Of a stretch of DNA of 53,141 nt, positions 1 to 13,300 are shown piece after piece. This DNA is from Rubripirellula obstinata (lineage in GTDB: Bacteria > Planctomycetota > Planctomycetia > Pirellulales > Pirellulaceae), in assembly GCF_001642955.1 (NCBI RefSeq), contig NZ_LWSK01000030.1, positions 1 to 53,141 on the forward strand. Reading direction: 5' to 3'. The notes below the pieces were generated by a model. It saw only the letters and a list, made by a program, of their open reading frames with translations, did no database searches and had not been told where the DNA came from. The translations under genes were made by a program, and so were the position numbers. Position 1 is the stretch's first letter, and every line of letters begins with the position of its first letter.

Positions 1-144
1 TTTGCTGGTCAATTTACATTTTTCAGTGTTCATTTTGCAATTTGCAATCAACACCGAGGCCGGTCAGCCACAAACCCCCAAAGTCGTCCAGTTTCCCTCC
101 ACGCAAACATTTTCGTCAGCCCAGGCAATGCGGTGGGGCCCTTT

Positions 145-389
145 ATGCGGTGGGCCCGGCCGCTTACGCGTCGCGGCTCACTTTATGCGGTGGGCCGGCC
201 GCTTACGCGTCGCGGCTCACTTTGATGCGGTGGGCCCGGCCGCTTACGCGTCGCGGCTCACTTTGATGCGGTGGGCCCGGCCGCTTACGCGTCGCGGCTC
301 ACTTTGATGCGGTAGGCCCGGCCGCTTACGCGTCGCGGCTCACTTTAATGCGGTAGGGCCCGGCCGCTTACGCGTCGCGGCTCACTTTG
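145..389. repeat. Tandem array of six 40-42 bp GC-rich units
   Basis: Six head-to-tail units begin at 145, 185, 225, 266, 307 and 348. Each reads ATGCGGTGGGCCCGGCCGCT followed by TACGCGTCGCGGCTCACTTT, with one or two variable bases at the joint. A partial unit precedes them at 128-143. Units are nearly identical, differing by G/A changes and single-base length changes, which suggests recent expansion by slippage or unequal exchange. Each unit contains a small dyad (GCCGC and GCGGC around a 9-base centre). A single degenerate relative lies at 40469-40498. An ORF runs across the array but is not believed to be a gene. The rest of 1-428 shows nothing recognisable. Confidence 0.9.
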
Positions 390-428
390 ATTGGTGGGCC
401 GTCGCGCAACTGGCAGGGGGATTCCGTT

Positions 429-1133
429 TCACGGCTCATCATCGCGGCCGAAGAATAACCAGTCGGTTTGTTCGTGACCGACGAGTGTGTTTAGGGTCGT
501 CACCGGTTCGACGCTGACGGATTGAAATGTGTTTCGCAGCGCGTCTGCAAAATCGCTTGACTGAGCGTAAGACCACACGGCCAGGACGCCGCCCGGTTTC
601 AGATGCGCCTTTGCACGTTGCAGGCCCGCCATCGTGTAGAACGAATGTTCTTGTTCGTCCAGTTGGTCGCTTGGCGAATGGTCCACATCAATCACGATCA
701 GGTCAAACGTTTTTGCCGGCGGCGACCACAAATAAGCGTACACGTCGGCTTCAACAATCGTTAGCTTTCCATTATTAGCTAGGTTGCCCGAAAGCGGGAC
801 TAAACCTTGGTTCATCCAATCAATCACCGGCGGCAAGAACTCGATCACTTCGACCGAAGCAACGTTGTCGTGTTTCAGTAACTCTGCTGCTGTGTAACCG
901 AGTCCTAATCCACCAACCAATGCATCGATGTTTTTGTCGCCGTGGATTTCAACGCTGCGGTTAGAAATCACACGCTCCGAATCCGTGTTAAAACTACTCA
1001 TCAGGAATTCGTGGTTCAGCGTCACCTCAGTTACGATCGTCCCAGGCTGGGACAACAACTCACGCTCACGCAAACACAGCGGCCCAAGGCACGTGTCCTC
1101 GTAGGCCAGAATCTTCAAGTACGGTTTTGTCAT
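429..1133 (-). CDS. Spermidine synthase-like, SAM-binding-fold protein
   Basis: A 234-residue protein with the Rossmann fold shared by spermidine synthases and methyltransferases. The nucleotide-binding glycine motif GGLGLGYTA lies at about residues 74-82, followed by VEVIEF, whose Glu98 is placed to bind the ribose. EAD at 128-130 and the acidic IDVDHSP segment at 148-154 follow, as in aminopropyltransferases. The segment SFYTMAGLQRAKAHLKPGG at 164-182 matches the late part of the fold. At 234 residues it lacks most of the N-terminal beta domain of true SpeE (about 280-300 residues), so the substrate may not be a polyamine. No hydrophobic signal is seen. It lies downstream of the giant genes on the same strand, separated from them by a strong hairpin. 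The family is likely; the reaction is unknown. Confidence 0.75.
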   Translation of the reverse strand: MTKPYLKILAYEDTCLGPLCLRERELLSQPGTIVTEVTLNHEFLMSSFNTDSERVISNRSVEIHGDKNIDALVGGLGLGYTAAELLKHDNVASVEVIEFLPPVIDWMNQGLVPLSGNLANNGKLTIVEADVYAYLWSPPAKTFDLIVIDVDHSPSDQLDEQEHSFYTMAGLQRAKAHLKPGGVLAVWSYAQSSDFADALRNTFQSVSVEPVTTLNTLVGHEQTDWLFFGRDDEP

Positions 1134-1231
1134 GGTTGGTTTAGTCTAACGACAACACGACGCGTGCAGGGAGTTGCTCTGGCGTTGATCCTTGGGGAAA
1201 TCACTTTTTCAGGCCGCCAGAAATACAATTC

Positions 1232-1295
1232 ATAGTCGCCTTTCGCTCCGCGAAAGTAGCGAATCCGCTGCTTTCGCGGAGCGAAAGGCGACTAT
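1232..1295. repeat. Perfect 25-bp palindrome, copy 1 of a dispersed element
   Basis: Arms 1232-1256 and 1271-1295 are perfect reverse complements, with a 14-base loop that can add four more pairs (AGCG/CGCT). Each arm also contains its own small dyad, TTTCGC and GCGAAA around three bases, so two short hairpins could form instead of one long one. The core 1235-1304 recurs at 47385-47454 with one difference in the loop. It lies just downstream of the giant operon. In that direction the stem is not followed by a T-run, so it is not a classical intrinsic terminator. Confidence 0.93.
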
Positions 1296-1322
1296 AAAAA
1301 GTCGTTCGTTCCTTCGCGAATC

Positions 1323-4300
1323 TTAAAACAAACCAGTCAACACTTCGTCAATCGCTGATGTCTCTGAATCAGAATCTGACGATGACGAATCGATGACGAT
1401 TGAATCGATGATGTCGTCATATTCGCTGGATGAATCAGACACATCGACCAGCTTTTCAGCGACCTGGTTGTTGATTGGATCGTTAGCAACCGAGGTCACT
1501 GAGCCTGACGCCAATCGGCTTTCAGTCCCCACATCAATGCCTGACGCAAACACCTGCTCACGTTCGGCTCCAAAGCTGTTTTGACTGACGTTATTGATAC
1601 GCTCCAGTTCGTTAATCACATCCAACGCATCACGCACGCTAACCACTTGGTCACCACTGACGTCCAAGAATCGGAATCTTCTGAGTTCATCTGGAATTCG
1701 AGTGATCGCGTCATTGACTGCCAGGTTTGTTCCTTCACGTCCGATGAAGTTGACGATCAACAAAGCATCGATGGCGGTGATCAACCCATCCGCGTTGACG
1801 TCGCTGAATCGATCCGGGTTCTGCATGCGGCTTGCCACCACTTGAACCCGCGTCGTTGCGACGTTGCTAAGCCGGCCTTGGTCGTCAGCGATTCGGTACT
1901 CGAAAGTATCGATGCCGACAAAGCCAGCGTCGGGAATGTACTGAACCGTGCCATCGGGCTGAGCCATTGCTTCGCCGAACAACGGTGTCCGTACGATGGT
2001 GATCGAATCCAGATCCAACGATCCATTTGGATCCGAATCATTTTCGGCAACGTCGATAAACACCGATTCATTGATGAACGTCGTTTCGTTGTCGCTCACC
2101 GCGATCGGGCTGGCGTTCGCTGAAATCGTTACCAATGCCTCTTCGCTTCGCAAACCGAAGTTGTCCGCCACGGTGTATCGGAACACGTCGTCGGCATCGG
2201 AATCATTGAACGGTGTGTAGATGATTGTTCCATCGTCTAGCACGTCCAACGATCCGAAGGCGGGCAACAAAGTGATTTCGATCGACGTCGCATCGATCGT
2301 TCCGTCAATGTCAAAGTCGTTTTCCAGCGGCGTGATAATCGTCGTGCCGTCGGAGTTTAGCGTCGGCGTGTCGGGAACCAGGATCGGAGCGTCGTTGATT
2401 CCGGAAACATCGATCGCGACGCGGGCAACGTTACTAACCAAGCCGGTCGAATCGATCAGCGAATAGGTGAACGAATCGGTTAGGCTTTCCGCGGTGACGC
2501 CGTCGTTCATCAAGGCTTGAAGCGTCGGTGATGCAAAGCGATCGGTTGGATCGTAGGTGATCGTTCCCGTCGCGGCATCGTACCGAACTCTGGCACCACT
2601 TGCGGATGTAAATTCCGGCTGCAGGTTTAGGCTAAGCGTTTCGCCTGGGTTGGTCAGCGTGTCCGGGTCGGTGTCGTTGGCGATCAAGTCGGCAACAGTC
2701 AACGTTAACGGAGTGTCCTCGTCGGTGCTGAATTCGTCCAACCGTGCTCGCGGCGAATCATTGACCTCAGTAATCACGATGTTGAACGTGAATGTGCTGG
2801 CATCATTGCCACCGTTATCGGTTCCGCCCGAATCGCGAGCCGTGACGACAATCGGTATAGGACCAGTGATAAACGAATTAGCGTTCGGTGCGGTAGTGAA
2901 TCGCAGGAATCCTGATTCGTCAACCGTTGGTTGAACCGAGAACAGGTCAGCGAAGACAGGTGCCAACGGTTGCACTTCAAACGAAACCGTTTGGCTTTGT
3001 TCGTCGGTTGCTTCCGCAGGTCCAGGGCTGAACGGATCGAATTGCTGAACCGAAATTGGTCCTTCATCTTCGTCAACGACCACGGTCGGATTCACGATTG
3101 TCGCCTGTGGCGGATCGTTGACGGATTCGACAGTGATCGTAAACGTGCCAGCGGGTTCGCTGCGGAACTTGTCGCCGGTCGGATCATTTGCACCGGTTTC
3201 GCTGCCAGGGCCATCGTCTTGCAGGAAGACCTCGAAGACTGCGACGCCGTTGGCCTGTGGAATTTGCTGAAAGGTCAGCGATGCTGTTCCCGTCGCGGCG
3301 TCAATCGGAGCGGTTACCGGTGTGGCGAACAGTCCGGTGTCGCCAGAAACCTGATTGAACACGAACTCCAAACCTTGGGCGGGCGCGTTAATCGTGCCGT
3401 TGATTTCATCGATCGCCGTGGGTGGTCCGGCTTGAACGATCGACGCCCAATTGGGAATCGAAACGTCCGTAACGAGGGATTGTTCCGGAGTCGTGACATT
3501 GTCACCGCCGCTGAACAGCGGAGCGTCGTTGACCGGAGCAACAACGATGGTCACGGTATTCGATGCGATTCGCGAATCGGTAAAGGCGACGCCGTCGGCA
3601 TCAACCGATTGTCCGTCATCAAACACGCTGTAGATGAACGTGTCGGTGCCGACAAAGTTGGGTCGCGGTGTGTAGATCAACTGAGGCGTTGCACCTGAAT
3701 CATCAAACTCAATCGTTCCGCCTTCGGTGCTGCGGTTGGTGATCGGGGTTCGCAGTGCGACGGTTTGGTTTCCACCGGGTGCAGGTGCGATATCAGCGGC
3801 TTCGTCGGTTCGACCGACCGATGGGCCAGGCCTAAACACGTCCAGCAATCCGTCTTCGGTTGCCGTTCCATTGACCAAGATGACGGCTTGATTGTCTTCG
3901 TCAATCTCGAACACCAACGGATCGGCACCGGGTGCTACTTGCGGCGGATCATTGGTTGGCCGAACACCGATGGTCAACGTCACTGGAACCGATGAGATCA
4001 AGTCACCACGGGTCGAGTTTTCTGGTCCATCATCATTCAGTGTGACTTCAAATCGGAAGTCACCGAAGATGTTGGCCGCCGGTTGGAAGGCCAACAATCC
4101 CGTCGATTCGTCGATTTCAGGATAGACCTCAAAGAAGTCATCCGCATCGGCTTGCGGGAAGTCCAGTGAAACCAAGGTGAATTCCAGCGATTGGCCGGTC
4201 GTCGAACTGACTTCGTCAAACGCCGTGCGAACCGGACCTGCAAAGATTCCCGACGCGTAAGCTTCGATCTCGGTCAGTTGTGCGTCTTCCTGAACCGACA

Positions 4301-7300
4301 ATTCCAGAGTCGTTGTGTCGAAAACCGGTCGATCGTTGACCGGGTTTAATCGCAGTTCAACTCGATTGGTGCTGGTCAGCGGTTGAGGAATGATGATTCC
4401 CAAATCTGGATCAAAGGACTCACCGCCACTCGGATTGTCATCCAAGACGGTATAGAAGAACGAATCGATTCCACCGCTGCCAAAGTTGGTGTTCAGGTCA
4501 GTCGGCGGAACGTAGTCCAAGCCAACCAAAACGCCAGCTTCCATGCGTGGTGTCAGCGTACCGCCAAGCGCGGTGATGCCGACGCCGCGATCACTGAACG
4601 CTTCCACGAAGTTCAAGACTTGGTTGCCGGTTGGATTGCTTGGGTCCAATTCGTCGGCGGCACCGGCTTCAAAGACGCTAAGCAATCCGATGCGGTTGTA
4701 ACCGACCGAGGTTCCGGTGGTGAACGGAATGAAGAACGGATCGCCGACCACGCCAAGCAATTCGGTGTTGTCTTCTTTCAACGTGTAAGCGATTTCGCCG
4801 TTGGCGGCGACACTGTACGCGTCATCTGCATTGCGTTGATCGGCCGCGGGGACGCCCAAAGGATCCTTGATGCGTGGTGCATCGTTTTGGGGGCGAACGT
4901 TCAGCGTGACGGTGATCGGTGCGCTGGTCAGTCCCACGTTATCAGTTGCTGTCAACGTAAACGTGATCACGCCGTTGCCATCGGGCACGGTTGCGTACTG
5001 CAGATCAGCGGTCAAGTCGCCGCCGGTTCCCGGAGTGACGATTTGCAACGATCCCGGAATCAACAAGCCAGGTGTTCCACCGATCGACGAAATGTTGACT
5101 GAGGCCACGGTTTGCGATTGAAGCTCGACCACCTTGTTCGGGTTACCCGGCAACAAGTTGGTCAGGAAGTTGGTAATCGTTTGCACGTCACTGGTATCGC
5201 CTTCACGCAATTCGATGCTTGTTCCCGTCATGGTGAACGAAGGTGGCGTGTTGAACGGCAGACCGAAATCAGTGGGTGCGATCGAGATTTGATAATCTTC
5301 GACTTCACCGCCCAGTGCGAACCCGGTCGGCAGCAAGCCACCGGTTTCAGAAACGCGGAAACGTGCGAACGTATCGATCGGTGTCGTCAATCCGGCCGGC
5401 GTCGTAACGCTGATGATATTGTTGCCAGTGGTGACGGGAATCGACGCAGCGATTCGGTCTTGTTCATCGAAGCTGCCATCGCCATCGAAATCGATCCAGG
5501 CGTCCAAGAAACCGTCGCCGGTAGCGACGACATTGATCGCCGTGGTCGTCCCAGGAACCAAGATCCCATCAACATCGGCGGCACTGACAACTCCGTCTGC
5601 TTGCGGCGTACCGAAGACAAAGTAGTCGCGTCCGGTTCGGTTGATTCGTCCAATCTGAACGCCATCTTCATCGTCAAACGATTCAAGAGCGACCGTGTCG
5701 GTTGCTGGTGCCGCAGCCACGGCAACGCCGCTTTGGTTTGCGGTCAAGAACGATTCCAACGCACTGCTCAGGTCCGCAGTCACGCTTTCCACCGTCGATG
5801 ATCCGTCCACGTTGATGGCGACACGCCCGATGCCGATATTCTGAGTCGGGTCAGAGAACTGAACCACAAATCCGCGACCATCCAAGCTCATGAAGACGAC
5901 TTCACCGACCGCTGGAACCGCTGAAACGGTAATCAAAGTCTGACCGCCAACCAACGATGAAGTCAAGCTTGGTGCCGAAGCAACATTGACCGCGATGGCA
6001 GCCACGTTGTCATCGGAATCAGCCATCGCCGATGGAATTCCAGCAGCCTCCGTATCCAAACGACTGCCCAAACGGACAGAAGCGTTCGCAGGCAACGAAT
6101 GCACTGGTCCACCGTCGGACGACGATGTTCCATACGATGCGGGTGCGTCACCAAAATCGACCTCAACACCAGCGGTGATGATGGTCAGCAAAGTTTCGTT
6201 TTGATCGTTCGTCGGCGCGATCGCGTTACCAGCCAAGTCGCGAATGGTTTGGCTGAGCAGAACTTCATAAGTCGCATCACCACGGAATTCACCGCGAGTC
6301 GATGTCAAGCGAATGGTCGTTCCGGCGGGCGAGAATGCAAACGTGTAATCACGTCCGCGAACGAGCGGTGTACCGTTTTCAAGCAGCGTCACAGCGCTTG
6401 GTGTTACCGTGTCCAGTGCAATGCCGATCCCGACATCTGACAATTCCACTTCGATAAACGGAAGTGGTTGTGGTGACCCCAACCGCACCACTGCCGGCGC
6501 GGGCTCGTTGTCACCTGACAGGTTCGCTGATCCAACCGCGTCCAATGGCGACGACAACCGCGCCGTTGGCCGACGTGTGTCCGACTGTTCCAAGGCACCT
6601 CGGTCAACAAACACGTTGCCACCTGTTCCACCGGCACCAACACCGGGGCTGTCGATGCGGCGATTGCCCAACGCGTCAAAGGTAGGAGCCAAAACGGGTG
6701 ATGGTGCGATGTTCACGGGGCCTTTGACAGAATCGACAAAGTCCAATCGGTCGCGAAGCGTTTCCAGCGACGAATCCACCAACACGCTGCCGGCCGCAGG
6801 AACAAAGATCGGTTGATCGCCGTTGGTCGCGGTGGAGAACAAGTTGTCAGCCGTTGGCAAAATGATCGATTGATCTTCGGTGACATTGGAAGGTGTTGTC
6901 ACAATCGCTGCAAACACATTCGATGCAGACACCGTCTGATTCGCTGTCACCGTGTCAACGTTCACGCCAAGAGCTGTTCCGACAATGACGTTGTTCAGGA
7001 TTGCTGGTGCGGCACGCCCAGCGATATCGATCGCTGTCCCGTCGCCATCGCCGATGATCGTATTGTTTAGAATCCGACCGAAGACATTGGGTGATGGCAC
7101 ATCGCCGTCGGCAAATGTTCCACCCGCAAACCGAATCGCGGTCGCGGACGCATCGTCGGCGGTTCCGTCGGTGATCGTGCTATCGATGATCAAGTTGTTG
7201 ACGATCACGGTACCGGTGACCAAAGCCGACGAGTTGATGTTGCGAAGAAGTGCTGCCGAACCGGGGCGAGTCAAACCGTCCACGGTGACTGGCGAGGTTG

Positions 7301-10300
7301 CAGTCTGGCCACGCGCACCGATCGAGGCATCAATCGCGAAGTCCAATGAATCGCGAATGATGTTGCTTTCGATCAAGATTTGTCCTTGATCATCGACACG
7401 GTTGACGTCGGTTTTGCCAAATTGGTAATCAACAAACAACACGTCACGCGATGGCACACCAGTGGATGATTGTGACGCACCCGGCGCGACGGATGCCGTT
7501 GGCCGAATCGTCAGTTGGTATTCACCAAACCCAGCGTCGGCCGGATCGGTAAACGGATTGTCATCATCGAATGGTTCATTGAAATCAAAATCTGGATTCT
7601 GGGCAAAGAAGCCACCGTCGTACGCAAAGCGGCTGCTGATCACGACGTCGTAGTATCCATCGACATCCGCAACGGCCGTCGCGAATGCTCCGCCGGCCGA
7701 TTCACCGTTTCCGGATTCGATGTTAGCGAAGTCACTGAATCCGATCAGGTTTTGATCGAATTCCAACGAGTTTGAGAACGGAGTTCCAGCACGCAAGACC
7801 GCGATCACTGGTGCGACTAACCGCGACGTGTCGCGGAACAAGCCGGTTGTATCGACGTCCAGATCGATCGACGATCCAGCGGTCAAATAAATCCGGTAGA
7901 TGTCGAGATCTTGCTGCGGATCAGAAACAACAATTGATCCATCGTCCGCCGCAGTATTGTTTTGGATGCCCTTGGATACTCGATCGCCAATCTTTCCATC
8001 GACCACCAAGGTGTCACCAGGAACGTAGTCCGTCAGTGCGGCAGATTCGTTGTTGATTTGCAAATATGCGACCGTTCGCAGGTCTTGATCGACCACGGGG
8101 AAGCGTCGATTGGTGAAGTCGCCAAACGGCGTTTCAGTTGCAACACCATCGATCTTGATTGTTCGTCCGACGTCTCCGGTTTGTCCGTTGGAACGAGCGG
8201 CAAAGGTGGGATTGACCACGATGTTTTCGCCGATCAATTCCACTCGGTTTGATGAAGTGACACCGACCTCTGCGCCGTCGCCAGACAAAGCGCGGACGCG
8301 AAGTCCGCCTTCGTTGGCTTGTTCACCATCACTAGACGTAAACTGTTCGTTGTTGATCGCATCACGGATCTTTCCGGCAATGTCGAAATCGGTATCGCTT
8401 GGTTCAAAGTTGATTGGCACATTGCTGGGATCAACGCTGGTGTCAGACGATTCTGGATCGACCAGCGTATTGTTGAATTCAAACGTTAATGATCGAGTGC
8501 CATCGTCGATGGTAAAACGATCGCCATCGATCAAATTGATGCCCGCGGGCACGATCATGGTCACGCCACCATCGCGAAGTCGGTCGTTGGTATCAAACGT
8601 TCGGCCGGAACCGGTCGATTCGTCGAGAACCAGGTTGATGGGATCGAAATCTTGCGGCACGCCGTAGTTGTCCGCAGTGCGGATTTCGAGCGAATACTGA
8701 CCGACCAAAATCTGATCAGGGTTTTCTGGTTGGTCCGTGTTTCCAGCGACTCGTTGTAGACCCGATCCACGGGAATCTGGCGTGTATTCGGGGTTGAGAA
8801 CAAAGTTGGCATTGGCAGCAGATCCAAGGAAGTTGTCATAAATGACGGCTTCCCCACGTTCGGCAAAGCCAACAATGATGTCGTCAATGTAGACGCCCTC
8901 GAATTGGTTACCTGACGCCGCGACCGTGCTAACTTGGTTGTTGGTAAAAGCATCGGGCAAGCTGACGCCAAAATTGTCACCAGGCAGGAACGTGTTCAAT
9001 CCGTATCGACCGGCATCCACCACTTGCGAATTGAACAAACGAACTCGGTCACCAGCTTCGATCTTGTAGTTGATCGCAGACGCGGAAGTAGCCGCACGAC
9101 GCGACGGTTCAGTCGGAACAAAGAAACCTGGTTCTGGTGTAGGATCGTTGGCTAGCGGGCCTAGAGCATCGGCAAGTCCAATCTGCAATGCTTCGGCGAC
9201 TTCGGTCGAATCCTGCGATTGATTGATCAACACCGGCGTCGCTCGGATCACTCGTGCATCGTCAAAGAAGTCACCCGGTTCCAAGGTCGTATTTTCCGCT
9301 GCTTGGAACGACACGATCGGTGGAGTGGAACCCGAGTTGCCAACGATCACACTGGATGCATTCGATAACAACAGAACTCGATCTGAACCATCAGCAAACT
9401 GCGATCGCAGGTCGCCGGCCAACTGTCCCAGCAAACGTTCGGCAATCACGCTGGCTGATTCCGATGGAGCAAACAAAATCTGGTTCACACCTGCCGCTGC
9501 GGCGACCGGATCGGTCGTGAAGGTGTAGACTTCGCCAACTTGTTCAAAGGGACGATCGCGGCGGAAAATGGTCAGCGTTTCGCCTTCGTTGATCAACTCA
9601 CCACGTGGAACCGTGATCGGAACCGAATAGGTAAACGACTCGTCACTGACATCAATCTGGGTTGCTTGCGGATCAAAGCTAAGGACTGCATCGGCACCGT
9701 CAACGGCCAAGCCAAAGCCGGTCAATGTTCCCACGGCGACGAATGCAGGATCAATTTGATTGACGCGTTGCGCTATGTCACGTCCGACGTCGATGGCTGT
9801 GCTGGTTTCGTCAAACGGAATCGCAAGCTGTCCGGCTGGGACGTTGAAAGTCGATCCGGTGCGAACAAATACCAACGTCAGTGCTTCGCCGGTTGGCAGG
9901 CTGAGGTCAATCGTTTCGCCGGTACGCAGTCCGCGTCCGGTTTCAGTGATTGTCGGCAGATCGATCTCAATGAACGGCTCGAAACGCAGTGTCGTCACAG
10001 CCGGATCCGGTGACGTCGTATTCAATTCATCGCCAGCGATCAACAATTGAACCTGGCCCGCTTGACCGGTTGCTTGGAAAGCGAAACGATAGATTGCGTC
10101 GAGGTCATCGCGGATGTCTTCGGCAGAATCTAATCGCTCGAAACCAATTTCGCCAATCTCATCAGCCGCTGGGTTTGCACCTTCGTCAACAAACGTGATC
10201 AAATCCTCGTTGGCCGAATCGGATGTTGGCGGTGTTGCTGTGACTTCGATTGTGTCACGGTCGTTTAGCTCGTTTCCAGAGGGAACGTTGATTCGTCTAG

Positions 10301-13300
10301 CTTGGACGTCAAAGATTTCAAAGTTCGTGTTTTCTTCGCTAAACGTCACATTGGTAACGTCAATGCCGTAGAAAATCAGACTGCCGCCATCGCGACCGAT
10401 CTCAAAGTTTCCTTCCAATGCAACATCGATGAAGTCATCGACGATTGCACGCACGCTGGTGACCACGTTGCCTGGAACCGAATTGTTTCGGAACACGACT
10501 GTCCCCACATCGCTTGGTCCATTGGCTGCATTGAACAGAATTTCAACCGTTCCGGTCGGCGTTTCGATCGTGATGGTTTCCCCGTCAATGATCTGGTTGG
10601 CCGTTGGGAAGTCGAATCGAACTGCGTCTGCGGCAACGGAGAAGAACGGATTGGGCCGCTGGGTTTGCGCGAACACCGATGCGTCAAACGTCACTGCAGT
10701 CGGCAGGCCGAATTCATCCAGCGCCGCAGCGGCATCCAGTGACGGCGCGGCGGTGGTGACCGCGGCGACCACCGCGTCGCGAATCTGTTCAACGGTATCG
10801 CCATTGGCAAACGCAACATCAATGACAGTCGCGCCGGCGGGAATGATGTTTCCGGGGATATTGTTGTCATCGTTTAGCACGATCACAAAGGTGTCACCAA
10901 ACGCATCGGTCAATTGAACGGTTTCGTCGTCGTTGGTGACGATTCCTTCGGAGAATTCGACGCGTACTCGTGGATCATCAACCGTTCGTCTGGCTAATAC
11001 GGTTGGGCCAGCGGTAACGCTTAACTGAACATCCAAGCTATTGAACTGAACATCACCACCGACGACAAAGGAAACCAAACCGAATCCTTGGGCACCAAAG
11101 ACTGAATTGATCACGCGACTGGCTTCGGTCGCAACCGACACGTCGCTGATGATCGGATCAGTGATGGTATCGTCGAAGATGATTTCGTTTGTGTCACCGG
11201 TTTCGTTGCCTAGACGTCGGTACGTAAAAGTTTCGACGCCGAAGCCACCAAAGCCGAACAGATCGACAGTGAAGGTTTCGCCATCGACCGCGGCTTGGGC
11301 GTTTGGTGTAATCAAAAGCGGTGAACCGGGATCAGCAAACGGTTGTGGCGTCGCCAGACCGGCTGCGATCGCTTCATCGACTGACACATTGACGGCTCGC
11401 AGCAAGCTAAGTCGCCCGTTGCCGTCGATGGTGGGTGCCAACGAACTTGGGACTGCCGCACCAACGGCTCTGGCGACATCGTTTGCACTGGCGGCTGGAT
11501 CAATTAACACCGGCACCGTTCCTGCGGCGACTGCTCCGCCGAGTGAATCGACAAACAAAACGGTCGTCAATTCACCATCAGCACCAGTGATGATCAGTGA
11601 ATCGCCGGCGTTGTAATTGACGCCTGGTGCGAACACGATGTCGCTGCCCACGATCGTTTGCAGGGCTGCGCCTTGATCGCGATCATTGGTTAACAACGCA
11701 ATGTCATTGTCAGGAATCACCACGGCATCGCGTGCAACCAATTCCACGCTACCGATCTGATCCAATCGAGCACCCGCGGAGCTAAAATCGAAACGAATCT
11801 TTACGTCGCGATCGCCAGCAAAGGGTGACAAATCAACGCGTGCTTGACGCCATTGACCGTTGGGAATGTCGTCAAAGATTTCTTGGACAGGAATGCCCGC
11901 TTCAAATCCTGGATCGTTGTCAAGGTCGCGAGTCAACGCTCGGTTGAATTCGTCAAACTCGTCATCGAATGCCACGTTGCGAAATTCGTTGTTGGTGGCC
12001 AGCAAGCGGTACTGACCGTCTTCGCCGCTACCAAAGACACGGAAACTATCGCGTTGCGGTTGGGCGTCACCACCAATCGGATCGAAGTCATCATCGGCTT
12101 CCACTTCGATAAAGTAAGTGAAGTACAACGTCGGACGATCGCCAGCGGAATAGTTGCTGAGGTCAATCGAGTCTGAAATGGTTGATCCCTGCAACCCGCC
12201 GGGCGATAGCTGGCGTCCAGTTTCCGGGCTGCCGAGCGTGTTATCATCGGTGCCGCCAGCGGTGCTAAACCCAAAGTACAGTGAGTTTCCGCCACCAAGT
12301 CCCAAGGGTTGTCGTGATCGGTCGTATGGCGTGACCAGTCCATGCCCTGGATCGGCAAAACGTTCGCCATTGATCTGGAACGGATTGATTTGAAGCGTGC
12401 TGAACGCCAAACCATTCGTAACATTCCCTACCGGGGAGGTAAATCCAAAGTCGGAAACAAACGAAAGTTCAACGCCATAGTTTCCATCAAAGAAAACGGG
12501 CGCAGGAACAACATCGAACTCACCGGTGACTTCATTGTTGTCTAGCGTGAACGCATACAACCAACCGTCGCTCGTCGTTGCGAAATAAGTGTCGTCGTAC
12601 CGGCCTTCTTCGATCGATTGCGGAGCGTAAGTGAGCCCGGAAAACTGCAGGAAGGTCGAACCATTGCGGGCAACGTGATCCGGTGTTGGTTCCAGCAAAC
12701 CGTAGAAATCGGTTGGGATGACGCGGTTGTATCCTTCTTCGGGGCCGCCGATCGGCGCGGGCTGAGTGACCGATGGATTGATGACGTGAACGCCGCCCAG
12801 GTTAGTGACAGCAACCAATTCATTGTCAAAGACAACTTCGTCTGAAACGCGAACTGCAACACCCGTTAAGTCGCCACCATCTCCACCCAATTGCGTGTCG
12901 ATTTGTCCTGTATCAACGACGCCCAATTCCTCCTCGTCCGACGCAGGTCCGAAACTTGTGTTGTACGGTACGTTGCCGAAGTCGCGGTCATCGTCACCAT
13001 CCAAGCTGCCGAACGAAGTGATTTCACCATCGTTTGCTGCGGCCAGGTAAAGGATGTTGCGCGTCAAAGACACTGGAATCTCGCCGCCACGTCCCGTGTT
13101 GTCTCGCGTACCGACGACAAACAACCTTTCCTGGGCGGGAATGTTGTTGGTGGGGATCAAAGCAGTACCAAGGTTTGGCACGAACGCCATCCCTTGGATC
13201 AACAACTGCGCACCACCGCTAACTTCGTTACCTGTTCCCGCTTCGTTGCTTTGCTGGAAAACGATTCCATCTTCACTGCTACCTAGAACGTCGGCGTCAG

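Noticed and set aside
2-307. Overlapping plus-strand ORFs across the 5' tandem repeats
   Set aside because: They translate the repeat units in frame (repeated AAHF/RLTL phrases), show no independent protein features and have no ribosome site.
145-389. Possible CRISPR array
   Set aside because: The units abut each other directly; there are no unique spacers and no cas genes.
1232-1295. Intrinsic terminator of the giant operon
   Set aside because: The stem is strong but no T-run follows in the direction of transcription, and the same element occurs in an unrelated gap.
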